Assembly (NCBI GenBank): GCA_900555925.1
Contig: USMU01000011.1
Coordinates: 1 to 32,932, forward strand
Direction: 5' to 3'
Origin: an uncultured Clostridium sp.
Lineage (GTDB): Bacteria > Bacillota > Clostridia > Christensenellales > Borkfalkiaceae
DNA: 32,932 nt
Positions 1-8,852 of the stretch are shown here, in pieces. The position numbers were made by a program, and so were the translations under genes. The notes under the pieces are model-generated. The model worked only from the letters and a program-made list of their open reading frames with translations, was not told the origin of the DNA and ran no database searches. The number at the start of each line of letters is the position of its first letter. Positions within the stretch are counted from its first letter, which is position 1.

Positions 1-33
1 GATTATTTTAAATAATTAAAATCAAAATTTTCT

Positions 34-1584
34 TCAAATGCTCCATTTAGAAAAAACTGCCTCGGCGATACGAAGTCCATCGGCGGCGGAGGAGGTGATT
101 CCGCCGGCATATCCCGCGCCCTCGCCGCAGGGATACAGCCCCTCTGCGGCGGGCGATTGAAAATTCAAATCCCGTTCGATGCGAACGGGGGAGCTGGTGC
201 GGGATTCCACCGCCGTGAGCACCGCGTCGGGGCATGCAAAACCTTTGAGCTTGCGGTCCATATCCCGAAGAGCCGCGGAAACGGCAGACGAAACGGGGGC
301 GGGAAAAACGGAACGGAGATCCGCAAACCGAGTTCCCGCGGGATAGGTAGGCAGAACGCTTTTGAATCCGCCGCTCTCCCTTCCCGAGAGGAAGTCCCCG
401 ACCAGCTGCACGGGCGCCGAATAATCGTTTCCTCCGGCCGCAAAAGCCGCGCGTTCCAGACTTCGCTGAAACTCTATTCCCGAAAGCGGAGAATCGCCGG
501 AAAAATCGCGTTCGGAGACCTGCACGACCAAAGCGCTGTTAGCGTTGCGTCCGTCGCGGGCATAATTGCTCATACCGTTTGTCACGACGCCGCCCTCCTC
601 GCTCGCCGCGGGCATGACAAAGCCCCCGGGACACATGCAGAAAGTAAAGGCCGCGCGGTCGGAAGCATGAGAGACCAACTTATAGTCGGCGGGGGGAAGC
701 ACGGAAAAGCTCTTGCCGTATTGAGCGAACCCGATTTCGGATTGCAGATGTTCTATGCGGACGCCGACGGCGAAATCCTTTTTCCGCAGGGGAATTCCGC
801 GGGACAAAAGCATTTCAAAGGTATCTCTGGCGCTGTGCCCCACGGCGAGGACGAGCGCGGAAACTTCAATCGTCTCCGCCGCCCCTTTCGCATGCGACAG
901 CTTTGCCCCCGCGATTTTTCCGTTCCTCACGACAATATCCGTCAGTCGGGTATCGAACAGGACGGTTCCGCCGGATCGTTCGATAAAAGAGCGCATATTC
1001 TTTACGACGATTTTGAGTTTATCGCTCCCGATATGCGGTTTGTTCAGCCACAGGATTTCCTCGGGAGCGCCGAAACGGACGAACGTTTCCAGCACTTCGC
1101 GATTGAAACCGCCGTGCGTCTGGGTATTGAGCTTGCCGTCGGAAAAGGTTCCGGCACCGCCTTCCCCGAATTGAATATTTCCCTCCCCGTCCAAAATTCG
1201 GGTTTTTGTAAATTTTTCTATCTTCTTTTCCCGTTCCTCTATGCACGGGCCCCGCTCCGCCACGACGGGGCGGATTCCGTGCTCCAACAGCCTTATGGCG
1301 CAAAATAATCCCGCGGGACCGCTTCCCGCGACGAGCACGGGCGCGACGGGAAGTTTATTTGCGGGCAAACGGGGAATTTCAGTCATTTTTTCCGATTGCT
1401 TTTCCGAAGAAAATTCTATCGTATAGATATATCGGATATTGTTTTTATCCCGCGCGTCCAAAGACTTTTTTAGAATTTTGAAATACGCGGGCTTTTTATG
1501 CAATGACTTCTCGGCAACGAGAAAAAGCTCCCGTTCGCTCTGTTCCGGACGCAATTTGATGTCCGACAGCGTCTTTTTTGTCAT
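34..1584 (-). CDS. FAD-dependent dehydrogenase-like protein (COG2509 type)
   Basis: This 516-residue protein has an N-terminal region of about 75 residues before a classic dinucleotide-binding GSGPAG motif at residues 87-92, followed by an acidic/arginine end of strand 2 (VVAERG). Near the C-terminus the motif LYPCGEGAGYAGGITSSAADG matches the second FAD-contacting segment of this family. It resembles the uncharacterised FAD-dependent dehydrogenases of COG2509, which are about this long. Substrate and pathway are unknown. No signal peptide is visible, so it is likely cytoplasmic. Its ATG overlaps the stop of the upstream oxidoreductase by four bases (ATGA), so the two are translationally coupled. 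The stop lies only 33 bases from the window edge, so no terminator can be judged. The family call is firm; the function is open. Confidence 0.85.
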   Translation of the reverse strand: MTKKTLSDIKLRPEQSERELFLVAEKSLHKKPAYFKILKKSLDARDKNNIRYIYTIEFSSEKQSEKMTEIPRLPANKLPVAPVLVAGSGPAGLFCAIRLLEHGIRPVVAERGPCIEEREKKIEKFTKTRILDGEGNIQFGEGGAGTFSDGKLNTQTHGGFNREVLETFVRFGAPEEILWLNKPHIGSDKLKIVVKNMRSFIERSGGTVLFDTRLTDIVVRNGKIAGAKLSHAKGAAETIEVSALVLAVGHSARDTFEMLLSRGIPLRKKDFAVGVRIEHLQSEIGFAQYGKSFSVLPPADYKLVSHASDRAAFTFCMCPGGFVMPAASEEGGVVTNGMSNYARDGRNANSALVVQVSERDFSGDSPLSGIEFQRSLERAAFAAGGNDYSAPVQLVGDFLSGRESGGFKSVLPTYPAGTRFADLRSVFPAPVSSAVSAALRDMDRKLKGFACPDAVLTAVESRTSSPVRIERDLNFQSPAAEGLYPCGEGAGYAGGITSSAADGLRIAEAVFSKWSI

Positions 1585-2804
1585 GCCTCTCTATCCTTCC
1601 TTCTTTCGTTCAGCGCGTCCGCCACGAGCCTCGCCGACGTATACGCCCATTGCAGATTATATCCCCCACATTCCCCGTCCACATCCAAAATCTCGCCCGC
1701 GAAATACAGTCCTTTGACCAAACGGCTCTGCAAAGTCGCATCGGTTTCCGTAAGGCGAATGCCTCCCTTGGTCACTTGTGCATAGTCGAAACCCAGCGTG
1801 CCGCTCACGCGCAGCGTAAAATTTTTAATTCCCGCAGCAACGGATTTCGGATTCGGGTCACAGCGTCTCATCACCGCCCGACCGAGCTGATTATTCAAAA
1901 TTCCGCAGAGGAGTTCCCCTTCGGGAAAAACGCCCGACTTTTGTTTATTTTCGAGAATACGAACGAGTTCCGCCTCCTGTACCTCGGGCAAAAAAGCCAA
2001 TGAAAGAACGACGTCTCCCTTTTCCGCCCGATCGGATAAAAAGGCCGACAGGCGAAAAATCGCGTCGCCCGATACGCCGTAATCCGTAAAAATGACGTCT
2101 CCGCACTCTTTTCCCAACTTCTCCCGCCCTTCATAGGCGGAAACGTCCGCTTCGACGCGGATTCCCTTCAAGCCACGGATGGGCGCGGTCTCCGTTTTGA
2201 GCTGCACCAAAGAAGGATACAAATCCGTAACGGAATGTCCGAATGACTTGGCCAGCGCATACCCGTTTCCGTCCGAGCCGAAATTTTTCGCCGCTTTTCC
2301 GCCTGTGCACAAGACGACGTTTTCGGAAAAGAAATTTTCTTTTCCGTCCGGCGTCTCCGCCGTTATCTTAAAGCCTCCTTTCTCCTGTTCGATCGACGTT
2401 ACGAAAACGCCCGTACGGACGGACACTCCCTTCGCCGTGACCGCATATCTCAAAAGGTCCGTCACGGAGGAAGCCTGCCGGCCGGCGGGATAGACCCGCC
2501 CGCGCTCGTCGGGCAGGAAAAGTCCGCCCAACTCTTGAAAAAATGTGAGCATGTCCTTTTCTCCGTGCTCGGACAGTCCTTCCGAAAGTCGGACGGAAAT
2601 ATCGGGCGCAGAAGAAAAATAATGTGACTTTGACATGTTTATGTTCGTGACGTTGCCCTGTCCGTTTCCCGTAGAGGAAAGTTTTCTGCCCACCCGCTCC
2701 CCGCGTTCCAGCAAAAGGACGTCCCCGCGCAGGGACGCCGCGCAAAAGAGGCCCGAAGCTCCGCCGCCGATAATTGCCGTTGTTGCCTTTTTCATGGTTT
2801 TCAT
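1581..2804 (-). CDS. NAD(P)/FAD-dependent oxidoreductase, HI0933/YhiN/BaiN-like
   Basis: The protein is 407 residues from the preferred start. A Rossmann GGGASG motif sits at residues 13-18, and the segment LLLERGERVGRKLSSTGNG is the family's second FAD contact. Near the end, GLYFAGEILDVDGECGGYN is the typical C-terminal FAD-binding signature of the HI0933/YhiN flavoproteins, to which BaiN belongs. The start at 2804 is chosen because an AGAGG ribosome-binding site lies four bases upstream; an in-frame ATG nine codons earlier overlaps that site and has none of its own. It is the first gene of a two-gene unit with the COG2509-type flavoprotein. Members of the family are soluble flavin enzymes with few known substrates; a role in bile-acid or other reductive chemistry cannot be assigned from sequence alone. 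Confidence 0.86.
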   Translation of the reverse strand: MKTMKKATTAIIGGGASGLFCAASLRGDVLLLERGERVGRKLSSTGNGQGNVTNINMSKSHYFSSAPDISVRLSEGLSEHGEKDMLTFFQELGGLFLPDERGRVYPAGRQASSVTDLLRYAVTAKGVSVRTGVFVTSIEQEKGGFKITAETPDGKENFFSENVVLCTGGKAAKNFGSDGNGYALAKSFGHSVTDLYPSLVQLKTETAPIRGLKGIRVEADVSAYEGREKLGKECGDVIFTDYGVSGDAIFRLSAFLSDRAEKGDVVLSLAFLPEVQEAELVRILENKQKSGVFPEGELLCGILNNQLGRAVMRRCDPNPKSVAAGIKNFTLRVSGTLGFDYAQVTKGGIRLTETDATLQSRLVKGLYFAGEILDVDGECGGYNLQWAYTSARLVADALNERRKDREA

Positions 2805-2871
2805 TGTACCTCTTTTTCTGCATAAAGTCAATTTATTTTGAAAACTATTGAATTTTTTTTCGGTCAGCCTA

Positions 2872-2900
2872 TTGACTTTCCGACAAATTTATATTACAAT
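2872..2900 (+). promoter_or_regulatory. sigma-A type promoter of the YegP-domain gene
   Basis: A TTGACT -35 box at 2872-2877 and a TACAAT -10 box at 2895-2900 are separated by exactly 17 bases. A GGAGG ribosome-binding site follows at 2936-2940, five bases before the ATG at 2946. Both boxes differ from consensus by one base. Confidence 0.8.
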
Positions 2901-2945
2901 ATATGGTGAAAAGGAAAAGTATTACAAATTTATGCGGAGGTTGAC

Positions 2946-4637
2946 ATGTTTTTCGAATATCTGAAAGAAAATCCCGTCCTGACGGCCGTTTTATGTGCCG
3001 CTTTGGCAATTATCGTTATCGTCATTATCGCTCTTTGCGTTAAGAGTTCGAAGGCACGAAAAACCCGCGCAGAGACAGAAAACAACGCTGCTCGTTCGAC
3101 AGCGGGTACCGCGGAAGCAAACGAAGTGCAGTCCTCGGAAACGGATAAATCCGAGGCTCTCGCCAAAAATCGTTCGGGGCATGAATCCGCCGAACCGTCC
3201 GAATCGAAAACGGACGAAGAGGATACGGCGGCGCGCGAATCCGTGCATGACGAAACAGCCGAAATGAAAGAGTTTGGCGCAAGCGAAGTCACAACCGACG
3301 AGCCGAAAACAGACAACGCGGAAACCGAAACACCGGAGGAACTGTCTAAGCAGACCGATACGGCGGCTGAAAAAGGACAAACAGAAGTCTCCCCTGCCCT
3401 TTCTGCACAAGCTGAAAAGGAGGAGAGCGGAGAAAAATCCGTTTCTTTCCCCGAAACGGCCGCAGAGGCGGTTGATAGAACGGCTCTTCCTGCCGCCCCT
3501 GAAACAAATAAAGAAAACAGTATCGTAAACGAAGCCGATGTTGAAAAAGATATTCCGAAATCCGAAGCGGGCGAGACGGAGAAAAATCCTGAAGGGGCCG
3601 AAAAAATTTTCACGGTAAAAGAAGACGCCGTGCAAAAGAACGACGAAACGGCAACCGAGACCGAAAAGGAATCCGGAGAGAATGCCGCGGAAGAAAAGTC
3701 CGCAGAGAAAGAGAAGAAAAAGGGAAAAAATAAATCCAAGGAGGGAAAAATGGATATAGAAGACCTCAGAAATGCACCAATCGAAGAAGAGTCCGAGTTC
3801 TACGACGAGGACGACGAAAACGACAAAATTGCCCGTTACAGCGGTAAATGGGTAATCTGCCGCGTAGTGACGGCGGGAGCGAAAAATTCAGACGAAATCA
3901 AAGAGGACGGCGATGAAATGTTCTTCTTTGAGCTCCGCGCCTCCAATGGAGAAAAACTCCTGACCAGCGAGGAGTACACGACTTACAACGGAGCCTTGAA
4001 CGGCATTGAGACCCACAAAGCCAATATCGAACGCGGCAATTTCAAAATCATGCTGTCGAAAAAAGGCGATTATATTTTCAAACTTTTAAGCGGAAAAAAT
4101 ATGCTCCTTTGCATGGGCGAACACTATGCGACCAAGGCGCGCTGCGAGAGCGCGATAGCCTCTGCAAAACGGTTTGCAAAAACAGCTATTATCGATGAAA
4201 ACGTTCAGGATATCGTCATTACTCCCCCGCCCGAAGAAGATGACGGAGAACTGCCCGAAATTCCCGACAACGGCTATAACGGAAAATGGATTATCCGCGC
4301 GCACACTGCGGAAGACGGAGAGCAGGTATTCTATTTTGAATTATTCGCCTCCAACGGAGAAAAATTGCTGTCGAGCGAAGAATATACCACTTATATCGGC
4401 GCAATTAACGGAATCGGAACTCATAAGACAAATATCGAACGCGGTAATTTCCGAATCTCCCTTACGAAGCGCGGAGATTATATTTACAAACTTCTGAACG
4501 GAAACGGACAGCTTCTCTGTCTCGGCGAACATTACAAGACAAAGCGCAGATGCGAAAACGCCATTGAATCGGTAAAACGTTTTGCCAAAAATGCCCCTAT
4601 TCTTTCCGATTCGGAAACCGTCAATAAAAACGCATAA
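2946..4637 (+). CDS. membrane-anchored protein with two YegP/DUF1508 units
   Basis: The 563-residue protein has an N-terminal membrane helix (about residues 11-32, VLTAVLCAALAIIVIVIIAL) and then roughly 250 residues of low-complexity sequence rich in Glu, Lys, Ala and Thr, likely disordered. Two related C-terminal units follow, starting near residues 297 (SGKWVICRV) and 442 (NGKWIIRA). Each shows the DUF1508/YegP pattern: a FFELRASNGEKLL-type strand, an SEEYTTY motif, NGIxTHKxNIERGNF, then a second half with KGDYIFKLL and CLGEHYxTKxRCE. The two units are close copies, pointing to an internal duplication. YegP-family proteins are small (about 110 residues) and of unknown role, often linked to stress. 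The topology is probably one N-terminal anchor, but which side of the membrane the domains occupy is not shown. It has its own promoter and is convergent with phoR. Confidence 0.85.
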   Translation: MFFEYLKENPVLTAVLCAALAIIVIVIIALCVKSSKARKTRAETENNAARSTAGTAEANEVQSSETDKSEALAKNRSGHESAEPSESKTDEEDTAARESVHDETAEMKEFGASEVTTDEPKTDNAETETPEELSKQTDTAAEKGQTEVSPALSAQAEKEESGEKSVSFPETAAEAVDRTALPAAPETNKENSIVNEADVEKDIPKSEAGETEKNPEGAEKIFTVKEDAVQKNDETATETEKESGENAAEEKSAEKEKKKGKNKSKEGKMDIEDLRNAPIEEESEFYDEDDENDKIARYSGKWVICRVVTAGAKNSDEIKEDGDEMFFFELRASNGEKLLTSEEYTTYNGALNGIETHKANIERGNFKIMLSKKGDYIFKLLSGKNMLLCMGEHYATKARCESAIASAKRFAKTAIIDENVQDIVITPPPEEDDGELPEIPDNGYNGKWIIRAHTAEDGEQVFYFELFASNGEKLLSSEEYTTYIGAINGIGTHKTNIERGNFRISLTKRGDYIYKLLNGNGQLLCLGEHYKTKRRCENAIESVKRFAKNAPILSDSETVNKNA

Positions 4638-4678
4638 GTTCCCCGTTGTTTTGCCCGCACCGCGGCATACCTCTGTTT

Positions 4679-4771
4679 AGACGAGCTCCCTCGTCTTTAA
4701 CGAAGTAAACACAAACACTTTACTTATAAAAACTCCCCTCCGACGATTACCAATATCGTCGGAGGGGAGTT
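4679..4771. terminator. terminator region between converging YegP-type gene and phoR
   Basis: Two hairpins are present. A 7-bp stem with a CTCC loop (4679-4696) is followed on the plus strand by TT and is weak. A perfect 17-bp inverted repeat (arms 4731-4747 and 4755-4771, loop 4748-4754) is followed on the minus strand by TTTTTATAAG, a good terminator for phoR. On the plus strand it may also stop the YegP-type transcript, but the T-tract there is poor. Confidence 0.7.
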
Positions 4772-4893
4772 CTCCGTTTCTGTCGAAACTATGCGGTCGT
4801 CCCGATTTTCCCCTCTGTCTCAGTCGAAACCGTCGCCGTAATTTTCGCTTCGTCCCTCGACATTATTTGAATGAAACTTTAATCGCCCCTAAA

Positions 4894-6273
4894 TCAATCC
4901 TTGTTATTGAAATCCACGGTAAACGTCGTACCTTCGCCCAACACGCTCTGAACATGCAGCGTCCAGCCGGCTTTGCGGCAGATTTTTTTCACCACGGCAA
5001 GTCCCAATCCGAAACCGCCGTTCTTTCCGCTATGCGATTTATCCACCGTAAAAAACCGCTCAAAAATACGTTCCAGATTTTCTTCCGCTATGCCGATTCC
5101 CGTATCCGTCACCGTAAGCCGAATTCCGCCTGTATCCTTTCTCTTTATCCCTACAAACAGACTTCCGTTCTCCTTATTGTATCTTATCGCGTTGCGAATG
5201 AGATTTCCGAGCACCTCACTCAATCGTTCATGACGACTCATAATCATGACGTCCGCATCTATATCCTTCGTCAATGAAATGTTCCGCTTTGCAATGTCGG
5301 GCGCAAGACTGTCCAGCGTCTCCGAGGCAAGTTTGGAAATGTTCACTTCATAATCGGGAAGCTCGTCGTTATCTATTTCGTTATAATTGATAATGCAGGC
5401 AATCAAATTGGAAAGCCTGTCGCTCTGTTTGACCAAAGTATCGGCCGCCGTTTTTGTCTGCTCCCCGTTGAGCACTCCGCTTGCAAGCAGCTCTGAATAG
5501 CCACGGATAGAGGTCAGAGGAGTATTCATCTCATGGGTAATATTGGCAATAAAATCATTTTTGGAACGCTGAGCACGCTCGACGAGCTCTTTTTCTTCCG
5601 ATAATTCCTTAAATTGTTCCGCCACCTCTCGGTTTCGGTTATTCAGAAGTTCGACAATCGGCTGTAATTCAGGATACTTTGTGGAAAGTTTCAAATTGAG
5701 TGCGGCGTCTTTTGCGAGTTTTCTCACAGGGCTGATAATATATTCTGTTTCAATATAGGTAAACAGCAGGCACACGAGGAAATCGAGAAGGAGAAACCAA
5801 ACGATGGTAGGCAAGATATTTCCGAATCCCTGCCATTCCGACGCCCCCGAAACAGCGATGCGGACGAGATAAATATCTCCTTCCGAAGACGCCATTTTGC
5901 GGCAGTAATACACCATATCCTCGCCGAGCGAGGCGCTGTGCCGCACGGAATAGCCCTCCCCCGAAGCGAGCGCCTCTTTTACCTCCTCGCGGTCGGAATG
6001 GTCGTCCAAATTTTCGCCGCTGCTGTCTCCGAGGACTTCGCCTTCACGATCCAAAAAAGTTACACGGAGACCGGATAATTTTTCGGAATAATTTTTTGCT
6101 CCTGTCTCGTCCAAAGAATATCCGCCATCCTCAAAAAGATTCATATAGATTTTAAGGCTTTCCTGCGTATTTTTGACGAGACTGTTATAAAATACCTGTG
6201 TGGAAAGTATCGCATAAACGAGAAGCAGAACCGCCATGATGAGCTGCGATATCCACAATATCTTTCTTCGCAT
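4894..6273 (-). CDS. phoR: PhoR-type sensor histidine kinase
   Basis: The protein is 459 residues. Membrane helix 1 is at about 6-28 and helix 2 at about 153-175. Between them is an extracytoplasmic PAS-like domain with the PhoR/WalK pattern VTFLDREGEVLGDSSGE and DHSDREEV. A HisKA domain follows with H247 as phosphoacceptor (ANITHEMNTPL), then an ATPase domain with the N box (NLIRNAIRYN), the DTGIGI G1 box and GFGLGLAVV. The start at 6273 is preferred because a GAAGGGG site lies eight bases upstream; the seven-codon longer reading frame begins with TTG inside that site. It lies just downstream of the response regulator. It probably phosphorylates that regulator under phosphate limitation, given the pst, phoU and Na/Pi genes next door. 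An intrinsic-terminator-like hairpin separates the two genes. Confidence 0.85.
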   Translation of the reverse strand: MRRKILWISQLIMAVLLLVYAILSTQVFYNSLVKNTQESLKIYMNLFEDGGYSLDETGAKNYSEKLSGLRVTFLDREGEVLGDSSGENLDDHSDREEVKEALASGEGYSVRHSASLGEDMVYYCRKMASSEGDIYLVRIAVSGASEWQGFGNILPTIVWFLLLDFLVCLLFTYIETEYIISPVRKLAKDAALNLKLSTKYPELQPIVELLNNRNREVAEQFKELSEEKELVERAQRSKNDFIANITHEMNTPLTSIRGYSELLASGVLNGEQTKTAADTLVKQSDRLSNLIACIINYNEIDNDELPDYEVNISKLASETLDSLAPDIAKRNISLTKDIDADVMIMSRHERLSEVLGNLIRNAIRYNKENGSLFVGIKRKDTGGIRLTVTDTGIGIAEENLERIFERFFTVDKSHSGKNGGFGLGLAVVKKICRKAGWTLHVQSVLGEGTTFTVDFNNKD

Positions 6274-6292
6274 TTTTTGTACCCCTTCTTTC

Positions 6293-6331
6293 AAAAAACG
6301 GATAGATGCAACCCTGCCCTATCCGTTTTTT
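6293..6331 (-). terminator. terminator-like hairpin between phoP and phoR
   Basis: A perfect 13-bp inverted repeat (arms 6293-6305 and 6319-6331) has a 13-base spacer. Read on the minus strand it is a CGGATAG/CTATCCG stem ending in six T residues, beginning three bases after the phoP stop and ending just before the phoR ribosome-binding site. It has the form of an intrinsic terminator and could lower phoR expression relative to phoP. Confidence 0.65.
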
Positions 6332-6333
6332 AT

Positions 6334-6987
6334 TTAATTTTTACGGAAGCGATATCCGACCCCGAACACCGTTTCAAAATTGTCTATGCCCAACTTTCTC
6401 AACCGCGCGATATGGTTATCCAGCGTCCTCGTCTCCGTATCGACATAACCCCAAATCTCGGTGAGAAGCGTATCCCTGGACAGGACGATGTCCGCATTTT
6501 TCATGCAATATTTCAACAGCTCGAATTCCTTCCTGTTCAGATCGAGCGGACGGGAATCCAAAGTTACAGTCATCGTATCGCTGTTGAGCTCTAATTTCCC
6601 TATCCTGATCACATTGTTCCCCGCCCTGCGCCTCAAAGCGGCATTCACGCGAGCCACCAGCTCCATAACGCCGAAAGGCTTGGATATATAATCGTCTGCG
6701 CCCAGATTCAGTCCCGTTACTTTATCCCCTTCCTGTCCCAAGGCGCTGAGCATGATACAGCATACACTGGGATACCGGTCCTTGACCGATTGCAGAACTT
6801 CCAACCCATTTCCGTCCGGAAGCATAATGTCCAGCAAAGCGATATCGGGTACTTTTTCCCGAAGAGCAGCCTCAAATTCCCGTATGCTGCCGAACGTGCG
6901 ACAAGTCAGTTGTTCTCTTTCCAACGAAAATTTGACGAGCCCGCCGATGCTTGCGTCATCTTCCAGAACATACACGATCCCTTTCAT
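6334..6987 (-). CDS. phoP: OmpR/PhoB-family response regulator
   Basis: The 217-residue protein has a receiver domain (about 1-120) with the acidic pair D10/D11, phosphoacceptor D53 (LLDIMLPDG) and K103 (SKPFG). It is followed by a winged-helix effector domain with LDLNRKEFELLKYCM and TLDNHIARLRKLG, as in OmpR/PhoB regulators. A GAGG site lies seven bases before the ATG. It is 62 bases downstream of the Na/Pi transporter gene and may be read from the same transcript. Its neighbours (pst operon, phoU, Na/Pi transporter, PhoR-like kinase) make a PhoP role in phosphate starvation the best reading. It would act on the TTTACA-type repeats upstream of pstS. Confidence 0.87.
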   Translation of the reverse strand: MKGIVYVLEDDASIGGLVKFSLEREQLTCRTFGSIREFEAALREKVPDIALLDIMLPDGNGLEVLQSVKDRYPSVCCIMLSALGQEGDKVTGLNLGADDYISKPFGVMELVARVNAALRRRAGNNVIRIGKLELNSDTMTVTLDSRPLDLNRKEFELLKYCMKNADIVLSRDTLLTEIWGYVDTETRTLDNHIARLRKLGIDNFETVFGVGYRFRKN

Positions 6988-7020
6988 TCGATTACCTCGG
7001 AAATCAATTTTCCGTCATTA

Positions 7021-7086
7021 TATTATCGGCGGTATGCGCGCTATATGGCTCAAATATTATCGGTACTGTGCGCTATATAGCTCAAA
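7021..7086. repeat. imperfect tandem duplication across the 3' end of the Na/Pi transporter gene
   Basis: Two adjacent copies, 34 bases (7021-7054) and 32 bases (7055-7086), share the start TATTATCGG and the end CTCAAA, with a related GCGCTATAT core. The Na/Pi gene stop codon (7050-7052) falls in the outer copy, at the junction. The duplication therefore sets the present C-terminus of the protein. Confidence 0.75.
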
Positions 7087-8684
7087 TGGTCGCCGATACG
7101 TTCCAAATTAGATACTAAATTAATAAATACGGTATTGTTTTCAGGACGACATTCCCCGCGGCTCATTCTTGCGATATGATCGGCTATGAGATCGCGGCGC
7201 ATGTTATCCACATCGTCTTCCAGCTTATCCGATTCGCTCATTAAAGAATAATCCTTTTCGAGAGCAATCTTTTTGACCAGTTCATATTGCTTGCGCAAAA
7301 GGTCGTACATCGACGAAATATTCTCCCCTACCCCGGCAGAGAATACCAAATTGTCCGAAACTTCCTTGCGCGTATACTTCGTAAGATTATCCGCAAGCTC
7401 CGCGATACGAACAATGTCCCCTACGTCGTTATGCAGTGCGCTGACTAACTTTTCGTCGCTCAGAGAAATTCCGCTCGCCGAAACCTGTACGAGATAGTCG
7501 CTGATTTGTTCGCTCAAACGAGAAATCTCTTCGTTTTCGGAAACGACCTTTTCCACCGCGGTGATATCTCTCTCTATAAAACCGTTAAAGGCCGTCTGCA
7601 ACGTTTCCATAGCCATATCCGCCATGCGGAAGGTCTCCTTCGTCAACTGATTGATGGCCAGCGCCGGCGTGGAAAGAAAGCGCTTGTCCATGAAAGTCGC
7701 CTCTCCCTCGGTCTTCTTTTTCTTATCGGGAATAAGAATTGTGGCGACTTTCACCAGCACCTTGGTGAAGGGCAGGAATAAAATCGTACACACGCAATTA
7801 AACAACGTATGGAACATCGCCAGCTGCGTACTCGGGTACGGAAACCATTTTTCAAACGTATTCTGCTGGAAGGTCGGCCAGCAAAGCAATAAAATCATAA
7901 AAATAACGGCACCGAATACGTTGAACATCAAGTGAATGAGACTCGCTCGCCGCGCATTGGCGTTCGCCCCCACCGAGGAGATAAGCGCCGTCACGCAGGT
8001 GCCGATATTCGAACCGAGAATAATATAGAGCGCCGAATTTCCTCCTCCGCCAATAATCAGGCCCTGCGCCGCCATTGTAATGACGATAGTCGTCACCGCG
8101 CTGGACGATTGCACGAGCGCCGTCAGTCCGATACCGATGCCGAGGAGCAGAAACGGATTGGTTACCTTTTCAAGCATGGCGTGAATGGAGGGATTCGCGT
8201 CCGTATACACTTTCATTGTATCTGACATAACGCTCAGTCCCATAAACACCAGCCCCAATCCCGCAAACGCGAGACCGCAGCTCTTTATCTTATCGCTTTT
8301 AGAGAACATCTCCATGAAGACGCCGATAAAAATCAGAGACATGAACAGCGTTTCGACGTCGAAAGATTGCAGCGCGACGATTTGCGCCGTAATCGTGGTG
8401 CCGATATTTGCACCCATGATGACGGCCGTCGCCTGATTCAGCGTCATGATTCCCGCATTTACGAACCCGACGACCATGACCGTAGTAATGGAAGAGCTCT
8501 GCACGACGGCCGTCGTGACCGCACCCATGCCCACTCCCACCAGCTTCTTCTCCGACGTCTTATTGAAAAGCGCTTTAAGACGGTTCCCGGCGATTTTTTC
8601 CATATTGTCGCTCAACAGTTTGAAGCCCAGCAAAAAGGCACCGCAACCGGCAAGGATTTTTATCACCGCATAAAATACGTCCAT
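7050..8684 (-). CDS. Na/Pi cotransporter family protein with PhoU-like C-terminal domain
   Basis: This 544-residue membrane protein has the two inverted Na/Pi-cotransporter repeats, each marked by a QSSS motif (residues 62-65 in VVQSSSITT and 191-194 in LVQSSSAVTT). Both repeats also carry a GxNIGT motif (GANIGTTITA, GSNIGTCVTA). From about residue 350 the sequence becomes a soluble helical PhoU-like domain ending with the pattern ERIGDHLSYIAH. This is the NptA/YjbB architecture, and members move inorganic phosphate with sodium. The ATG follows an AAGGGAG site. It has its own promoter at 8745-8773 and lies between phoU and phoP, so it belongs functionally to the phosphate region. The direction of transport, uptake or efflux, is not settled by sequence. 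Confidence 0.9.
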   Translation of the reverse strand: MDVFYAVIKILAGCGAFLLGFKLLSDNMEKIAGNRLKALFNKTSEKKLVGVGMGAVTTAVVQSSSITTVMVVGFVNAGIMTLNQATAVIMGANIGTTITAQIVALQSFDVETLFMSLIFIGVFMEMFSKSDKIKSCGLAFAGLGLVFMGLSVMSDTMKVYTDANPSIHAMLEKVTNPFLLLGIGIGLTALVQSSSAVTTIVITMAAQGLIIGGGGNSALYIILGSNIGTCVTALISSVGANANARRASLIHLMFNVFGAVIFMILLLCWPTFQQNTFEKWFPYPSTQLAMFHTLFNCVCTILFLPFTKVLVKVATILIPDKKKKTEGEATFMDKRFLSTPALAINQLTKETFRMADMAMETLQTAFNGFIERDITAVEKVVSENEEISRLSEQISDYLVQVSASGISLSDEKLVSALHNDVGDIVRIAELADNLTKYTRKEVSDNLVFSAGVGENISSMYDLLRKQYELVKKIALEKDYSLMSESDKLEDDVDNMRRDLIADHIARMSRGECRPENNTVFINLVSNLERIGDHLSYIAHSTDNI

Positions 8685-8744
8685 TTATTACTCCCTTGTA
8701 AGAACATTCCCGTAATTATATAACTTACTTTTACTACCCTATCC

Positions 8745-8773
8745 ATTATATAATACCTCGCGGCGAATGTCAC
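8745..8773 (-). promoter_or_regulatory. promoter of the Na/Pi transporter gene
   Basis: On the minus strand a GTGACA -35 box (8768-8773) and a perfect TATAAT -10 box (8745-8750) are 17 bases apart. This lies in the 168-base gap between phoU and the transporter gene. No TTTACA repeats are seen here, unlike upstream of pstS. The rest of the gap is AT-rich and includes a 16-base palindrome at 8827-8842. Confidence 0.72.
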
Positions 8774-8852
8774 CTCAAAGTCGCAATAATTTTTGAAAAA
8801 TTTTTGAAATTAGCAATTTTTTTTGATTTTTATCGATAAAAATATATCGTTT

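Noticed and set aside
157..1308. Long plus-strand open frame of 383 codons opposite the COG2509-type gene
   Set aside because: It lies antisense to a gene with clear FAD motifs, is rich in Arg and His in the way shadow frames are, and has no family resemblance.
8827..8842. TTTTTATCGATAAAAA palindrome after phoU as a terminator
   Set aside because: The stem is almost all A-T and has no following T-run on the minus strand, so it is unlikely to terminate the pst operon.
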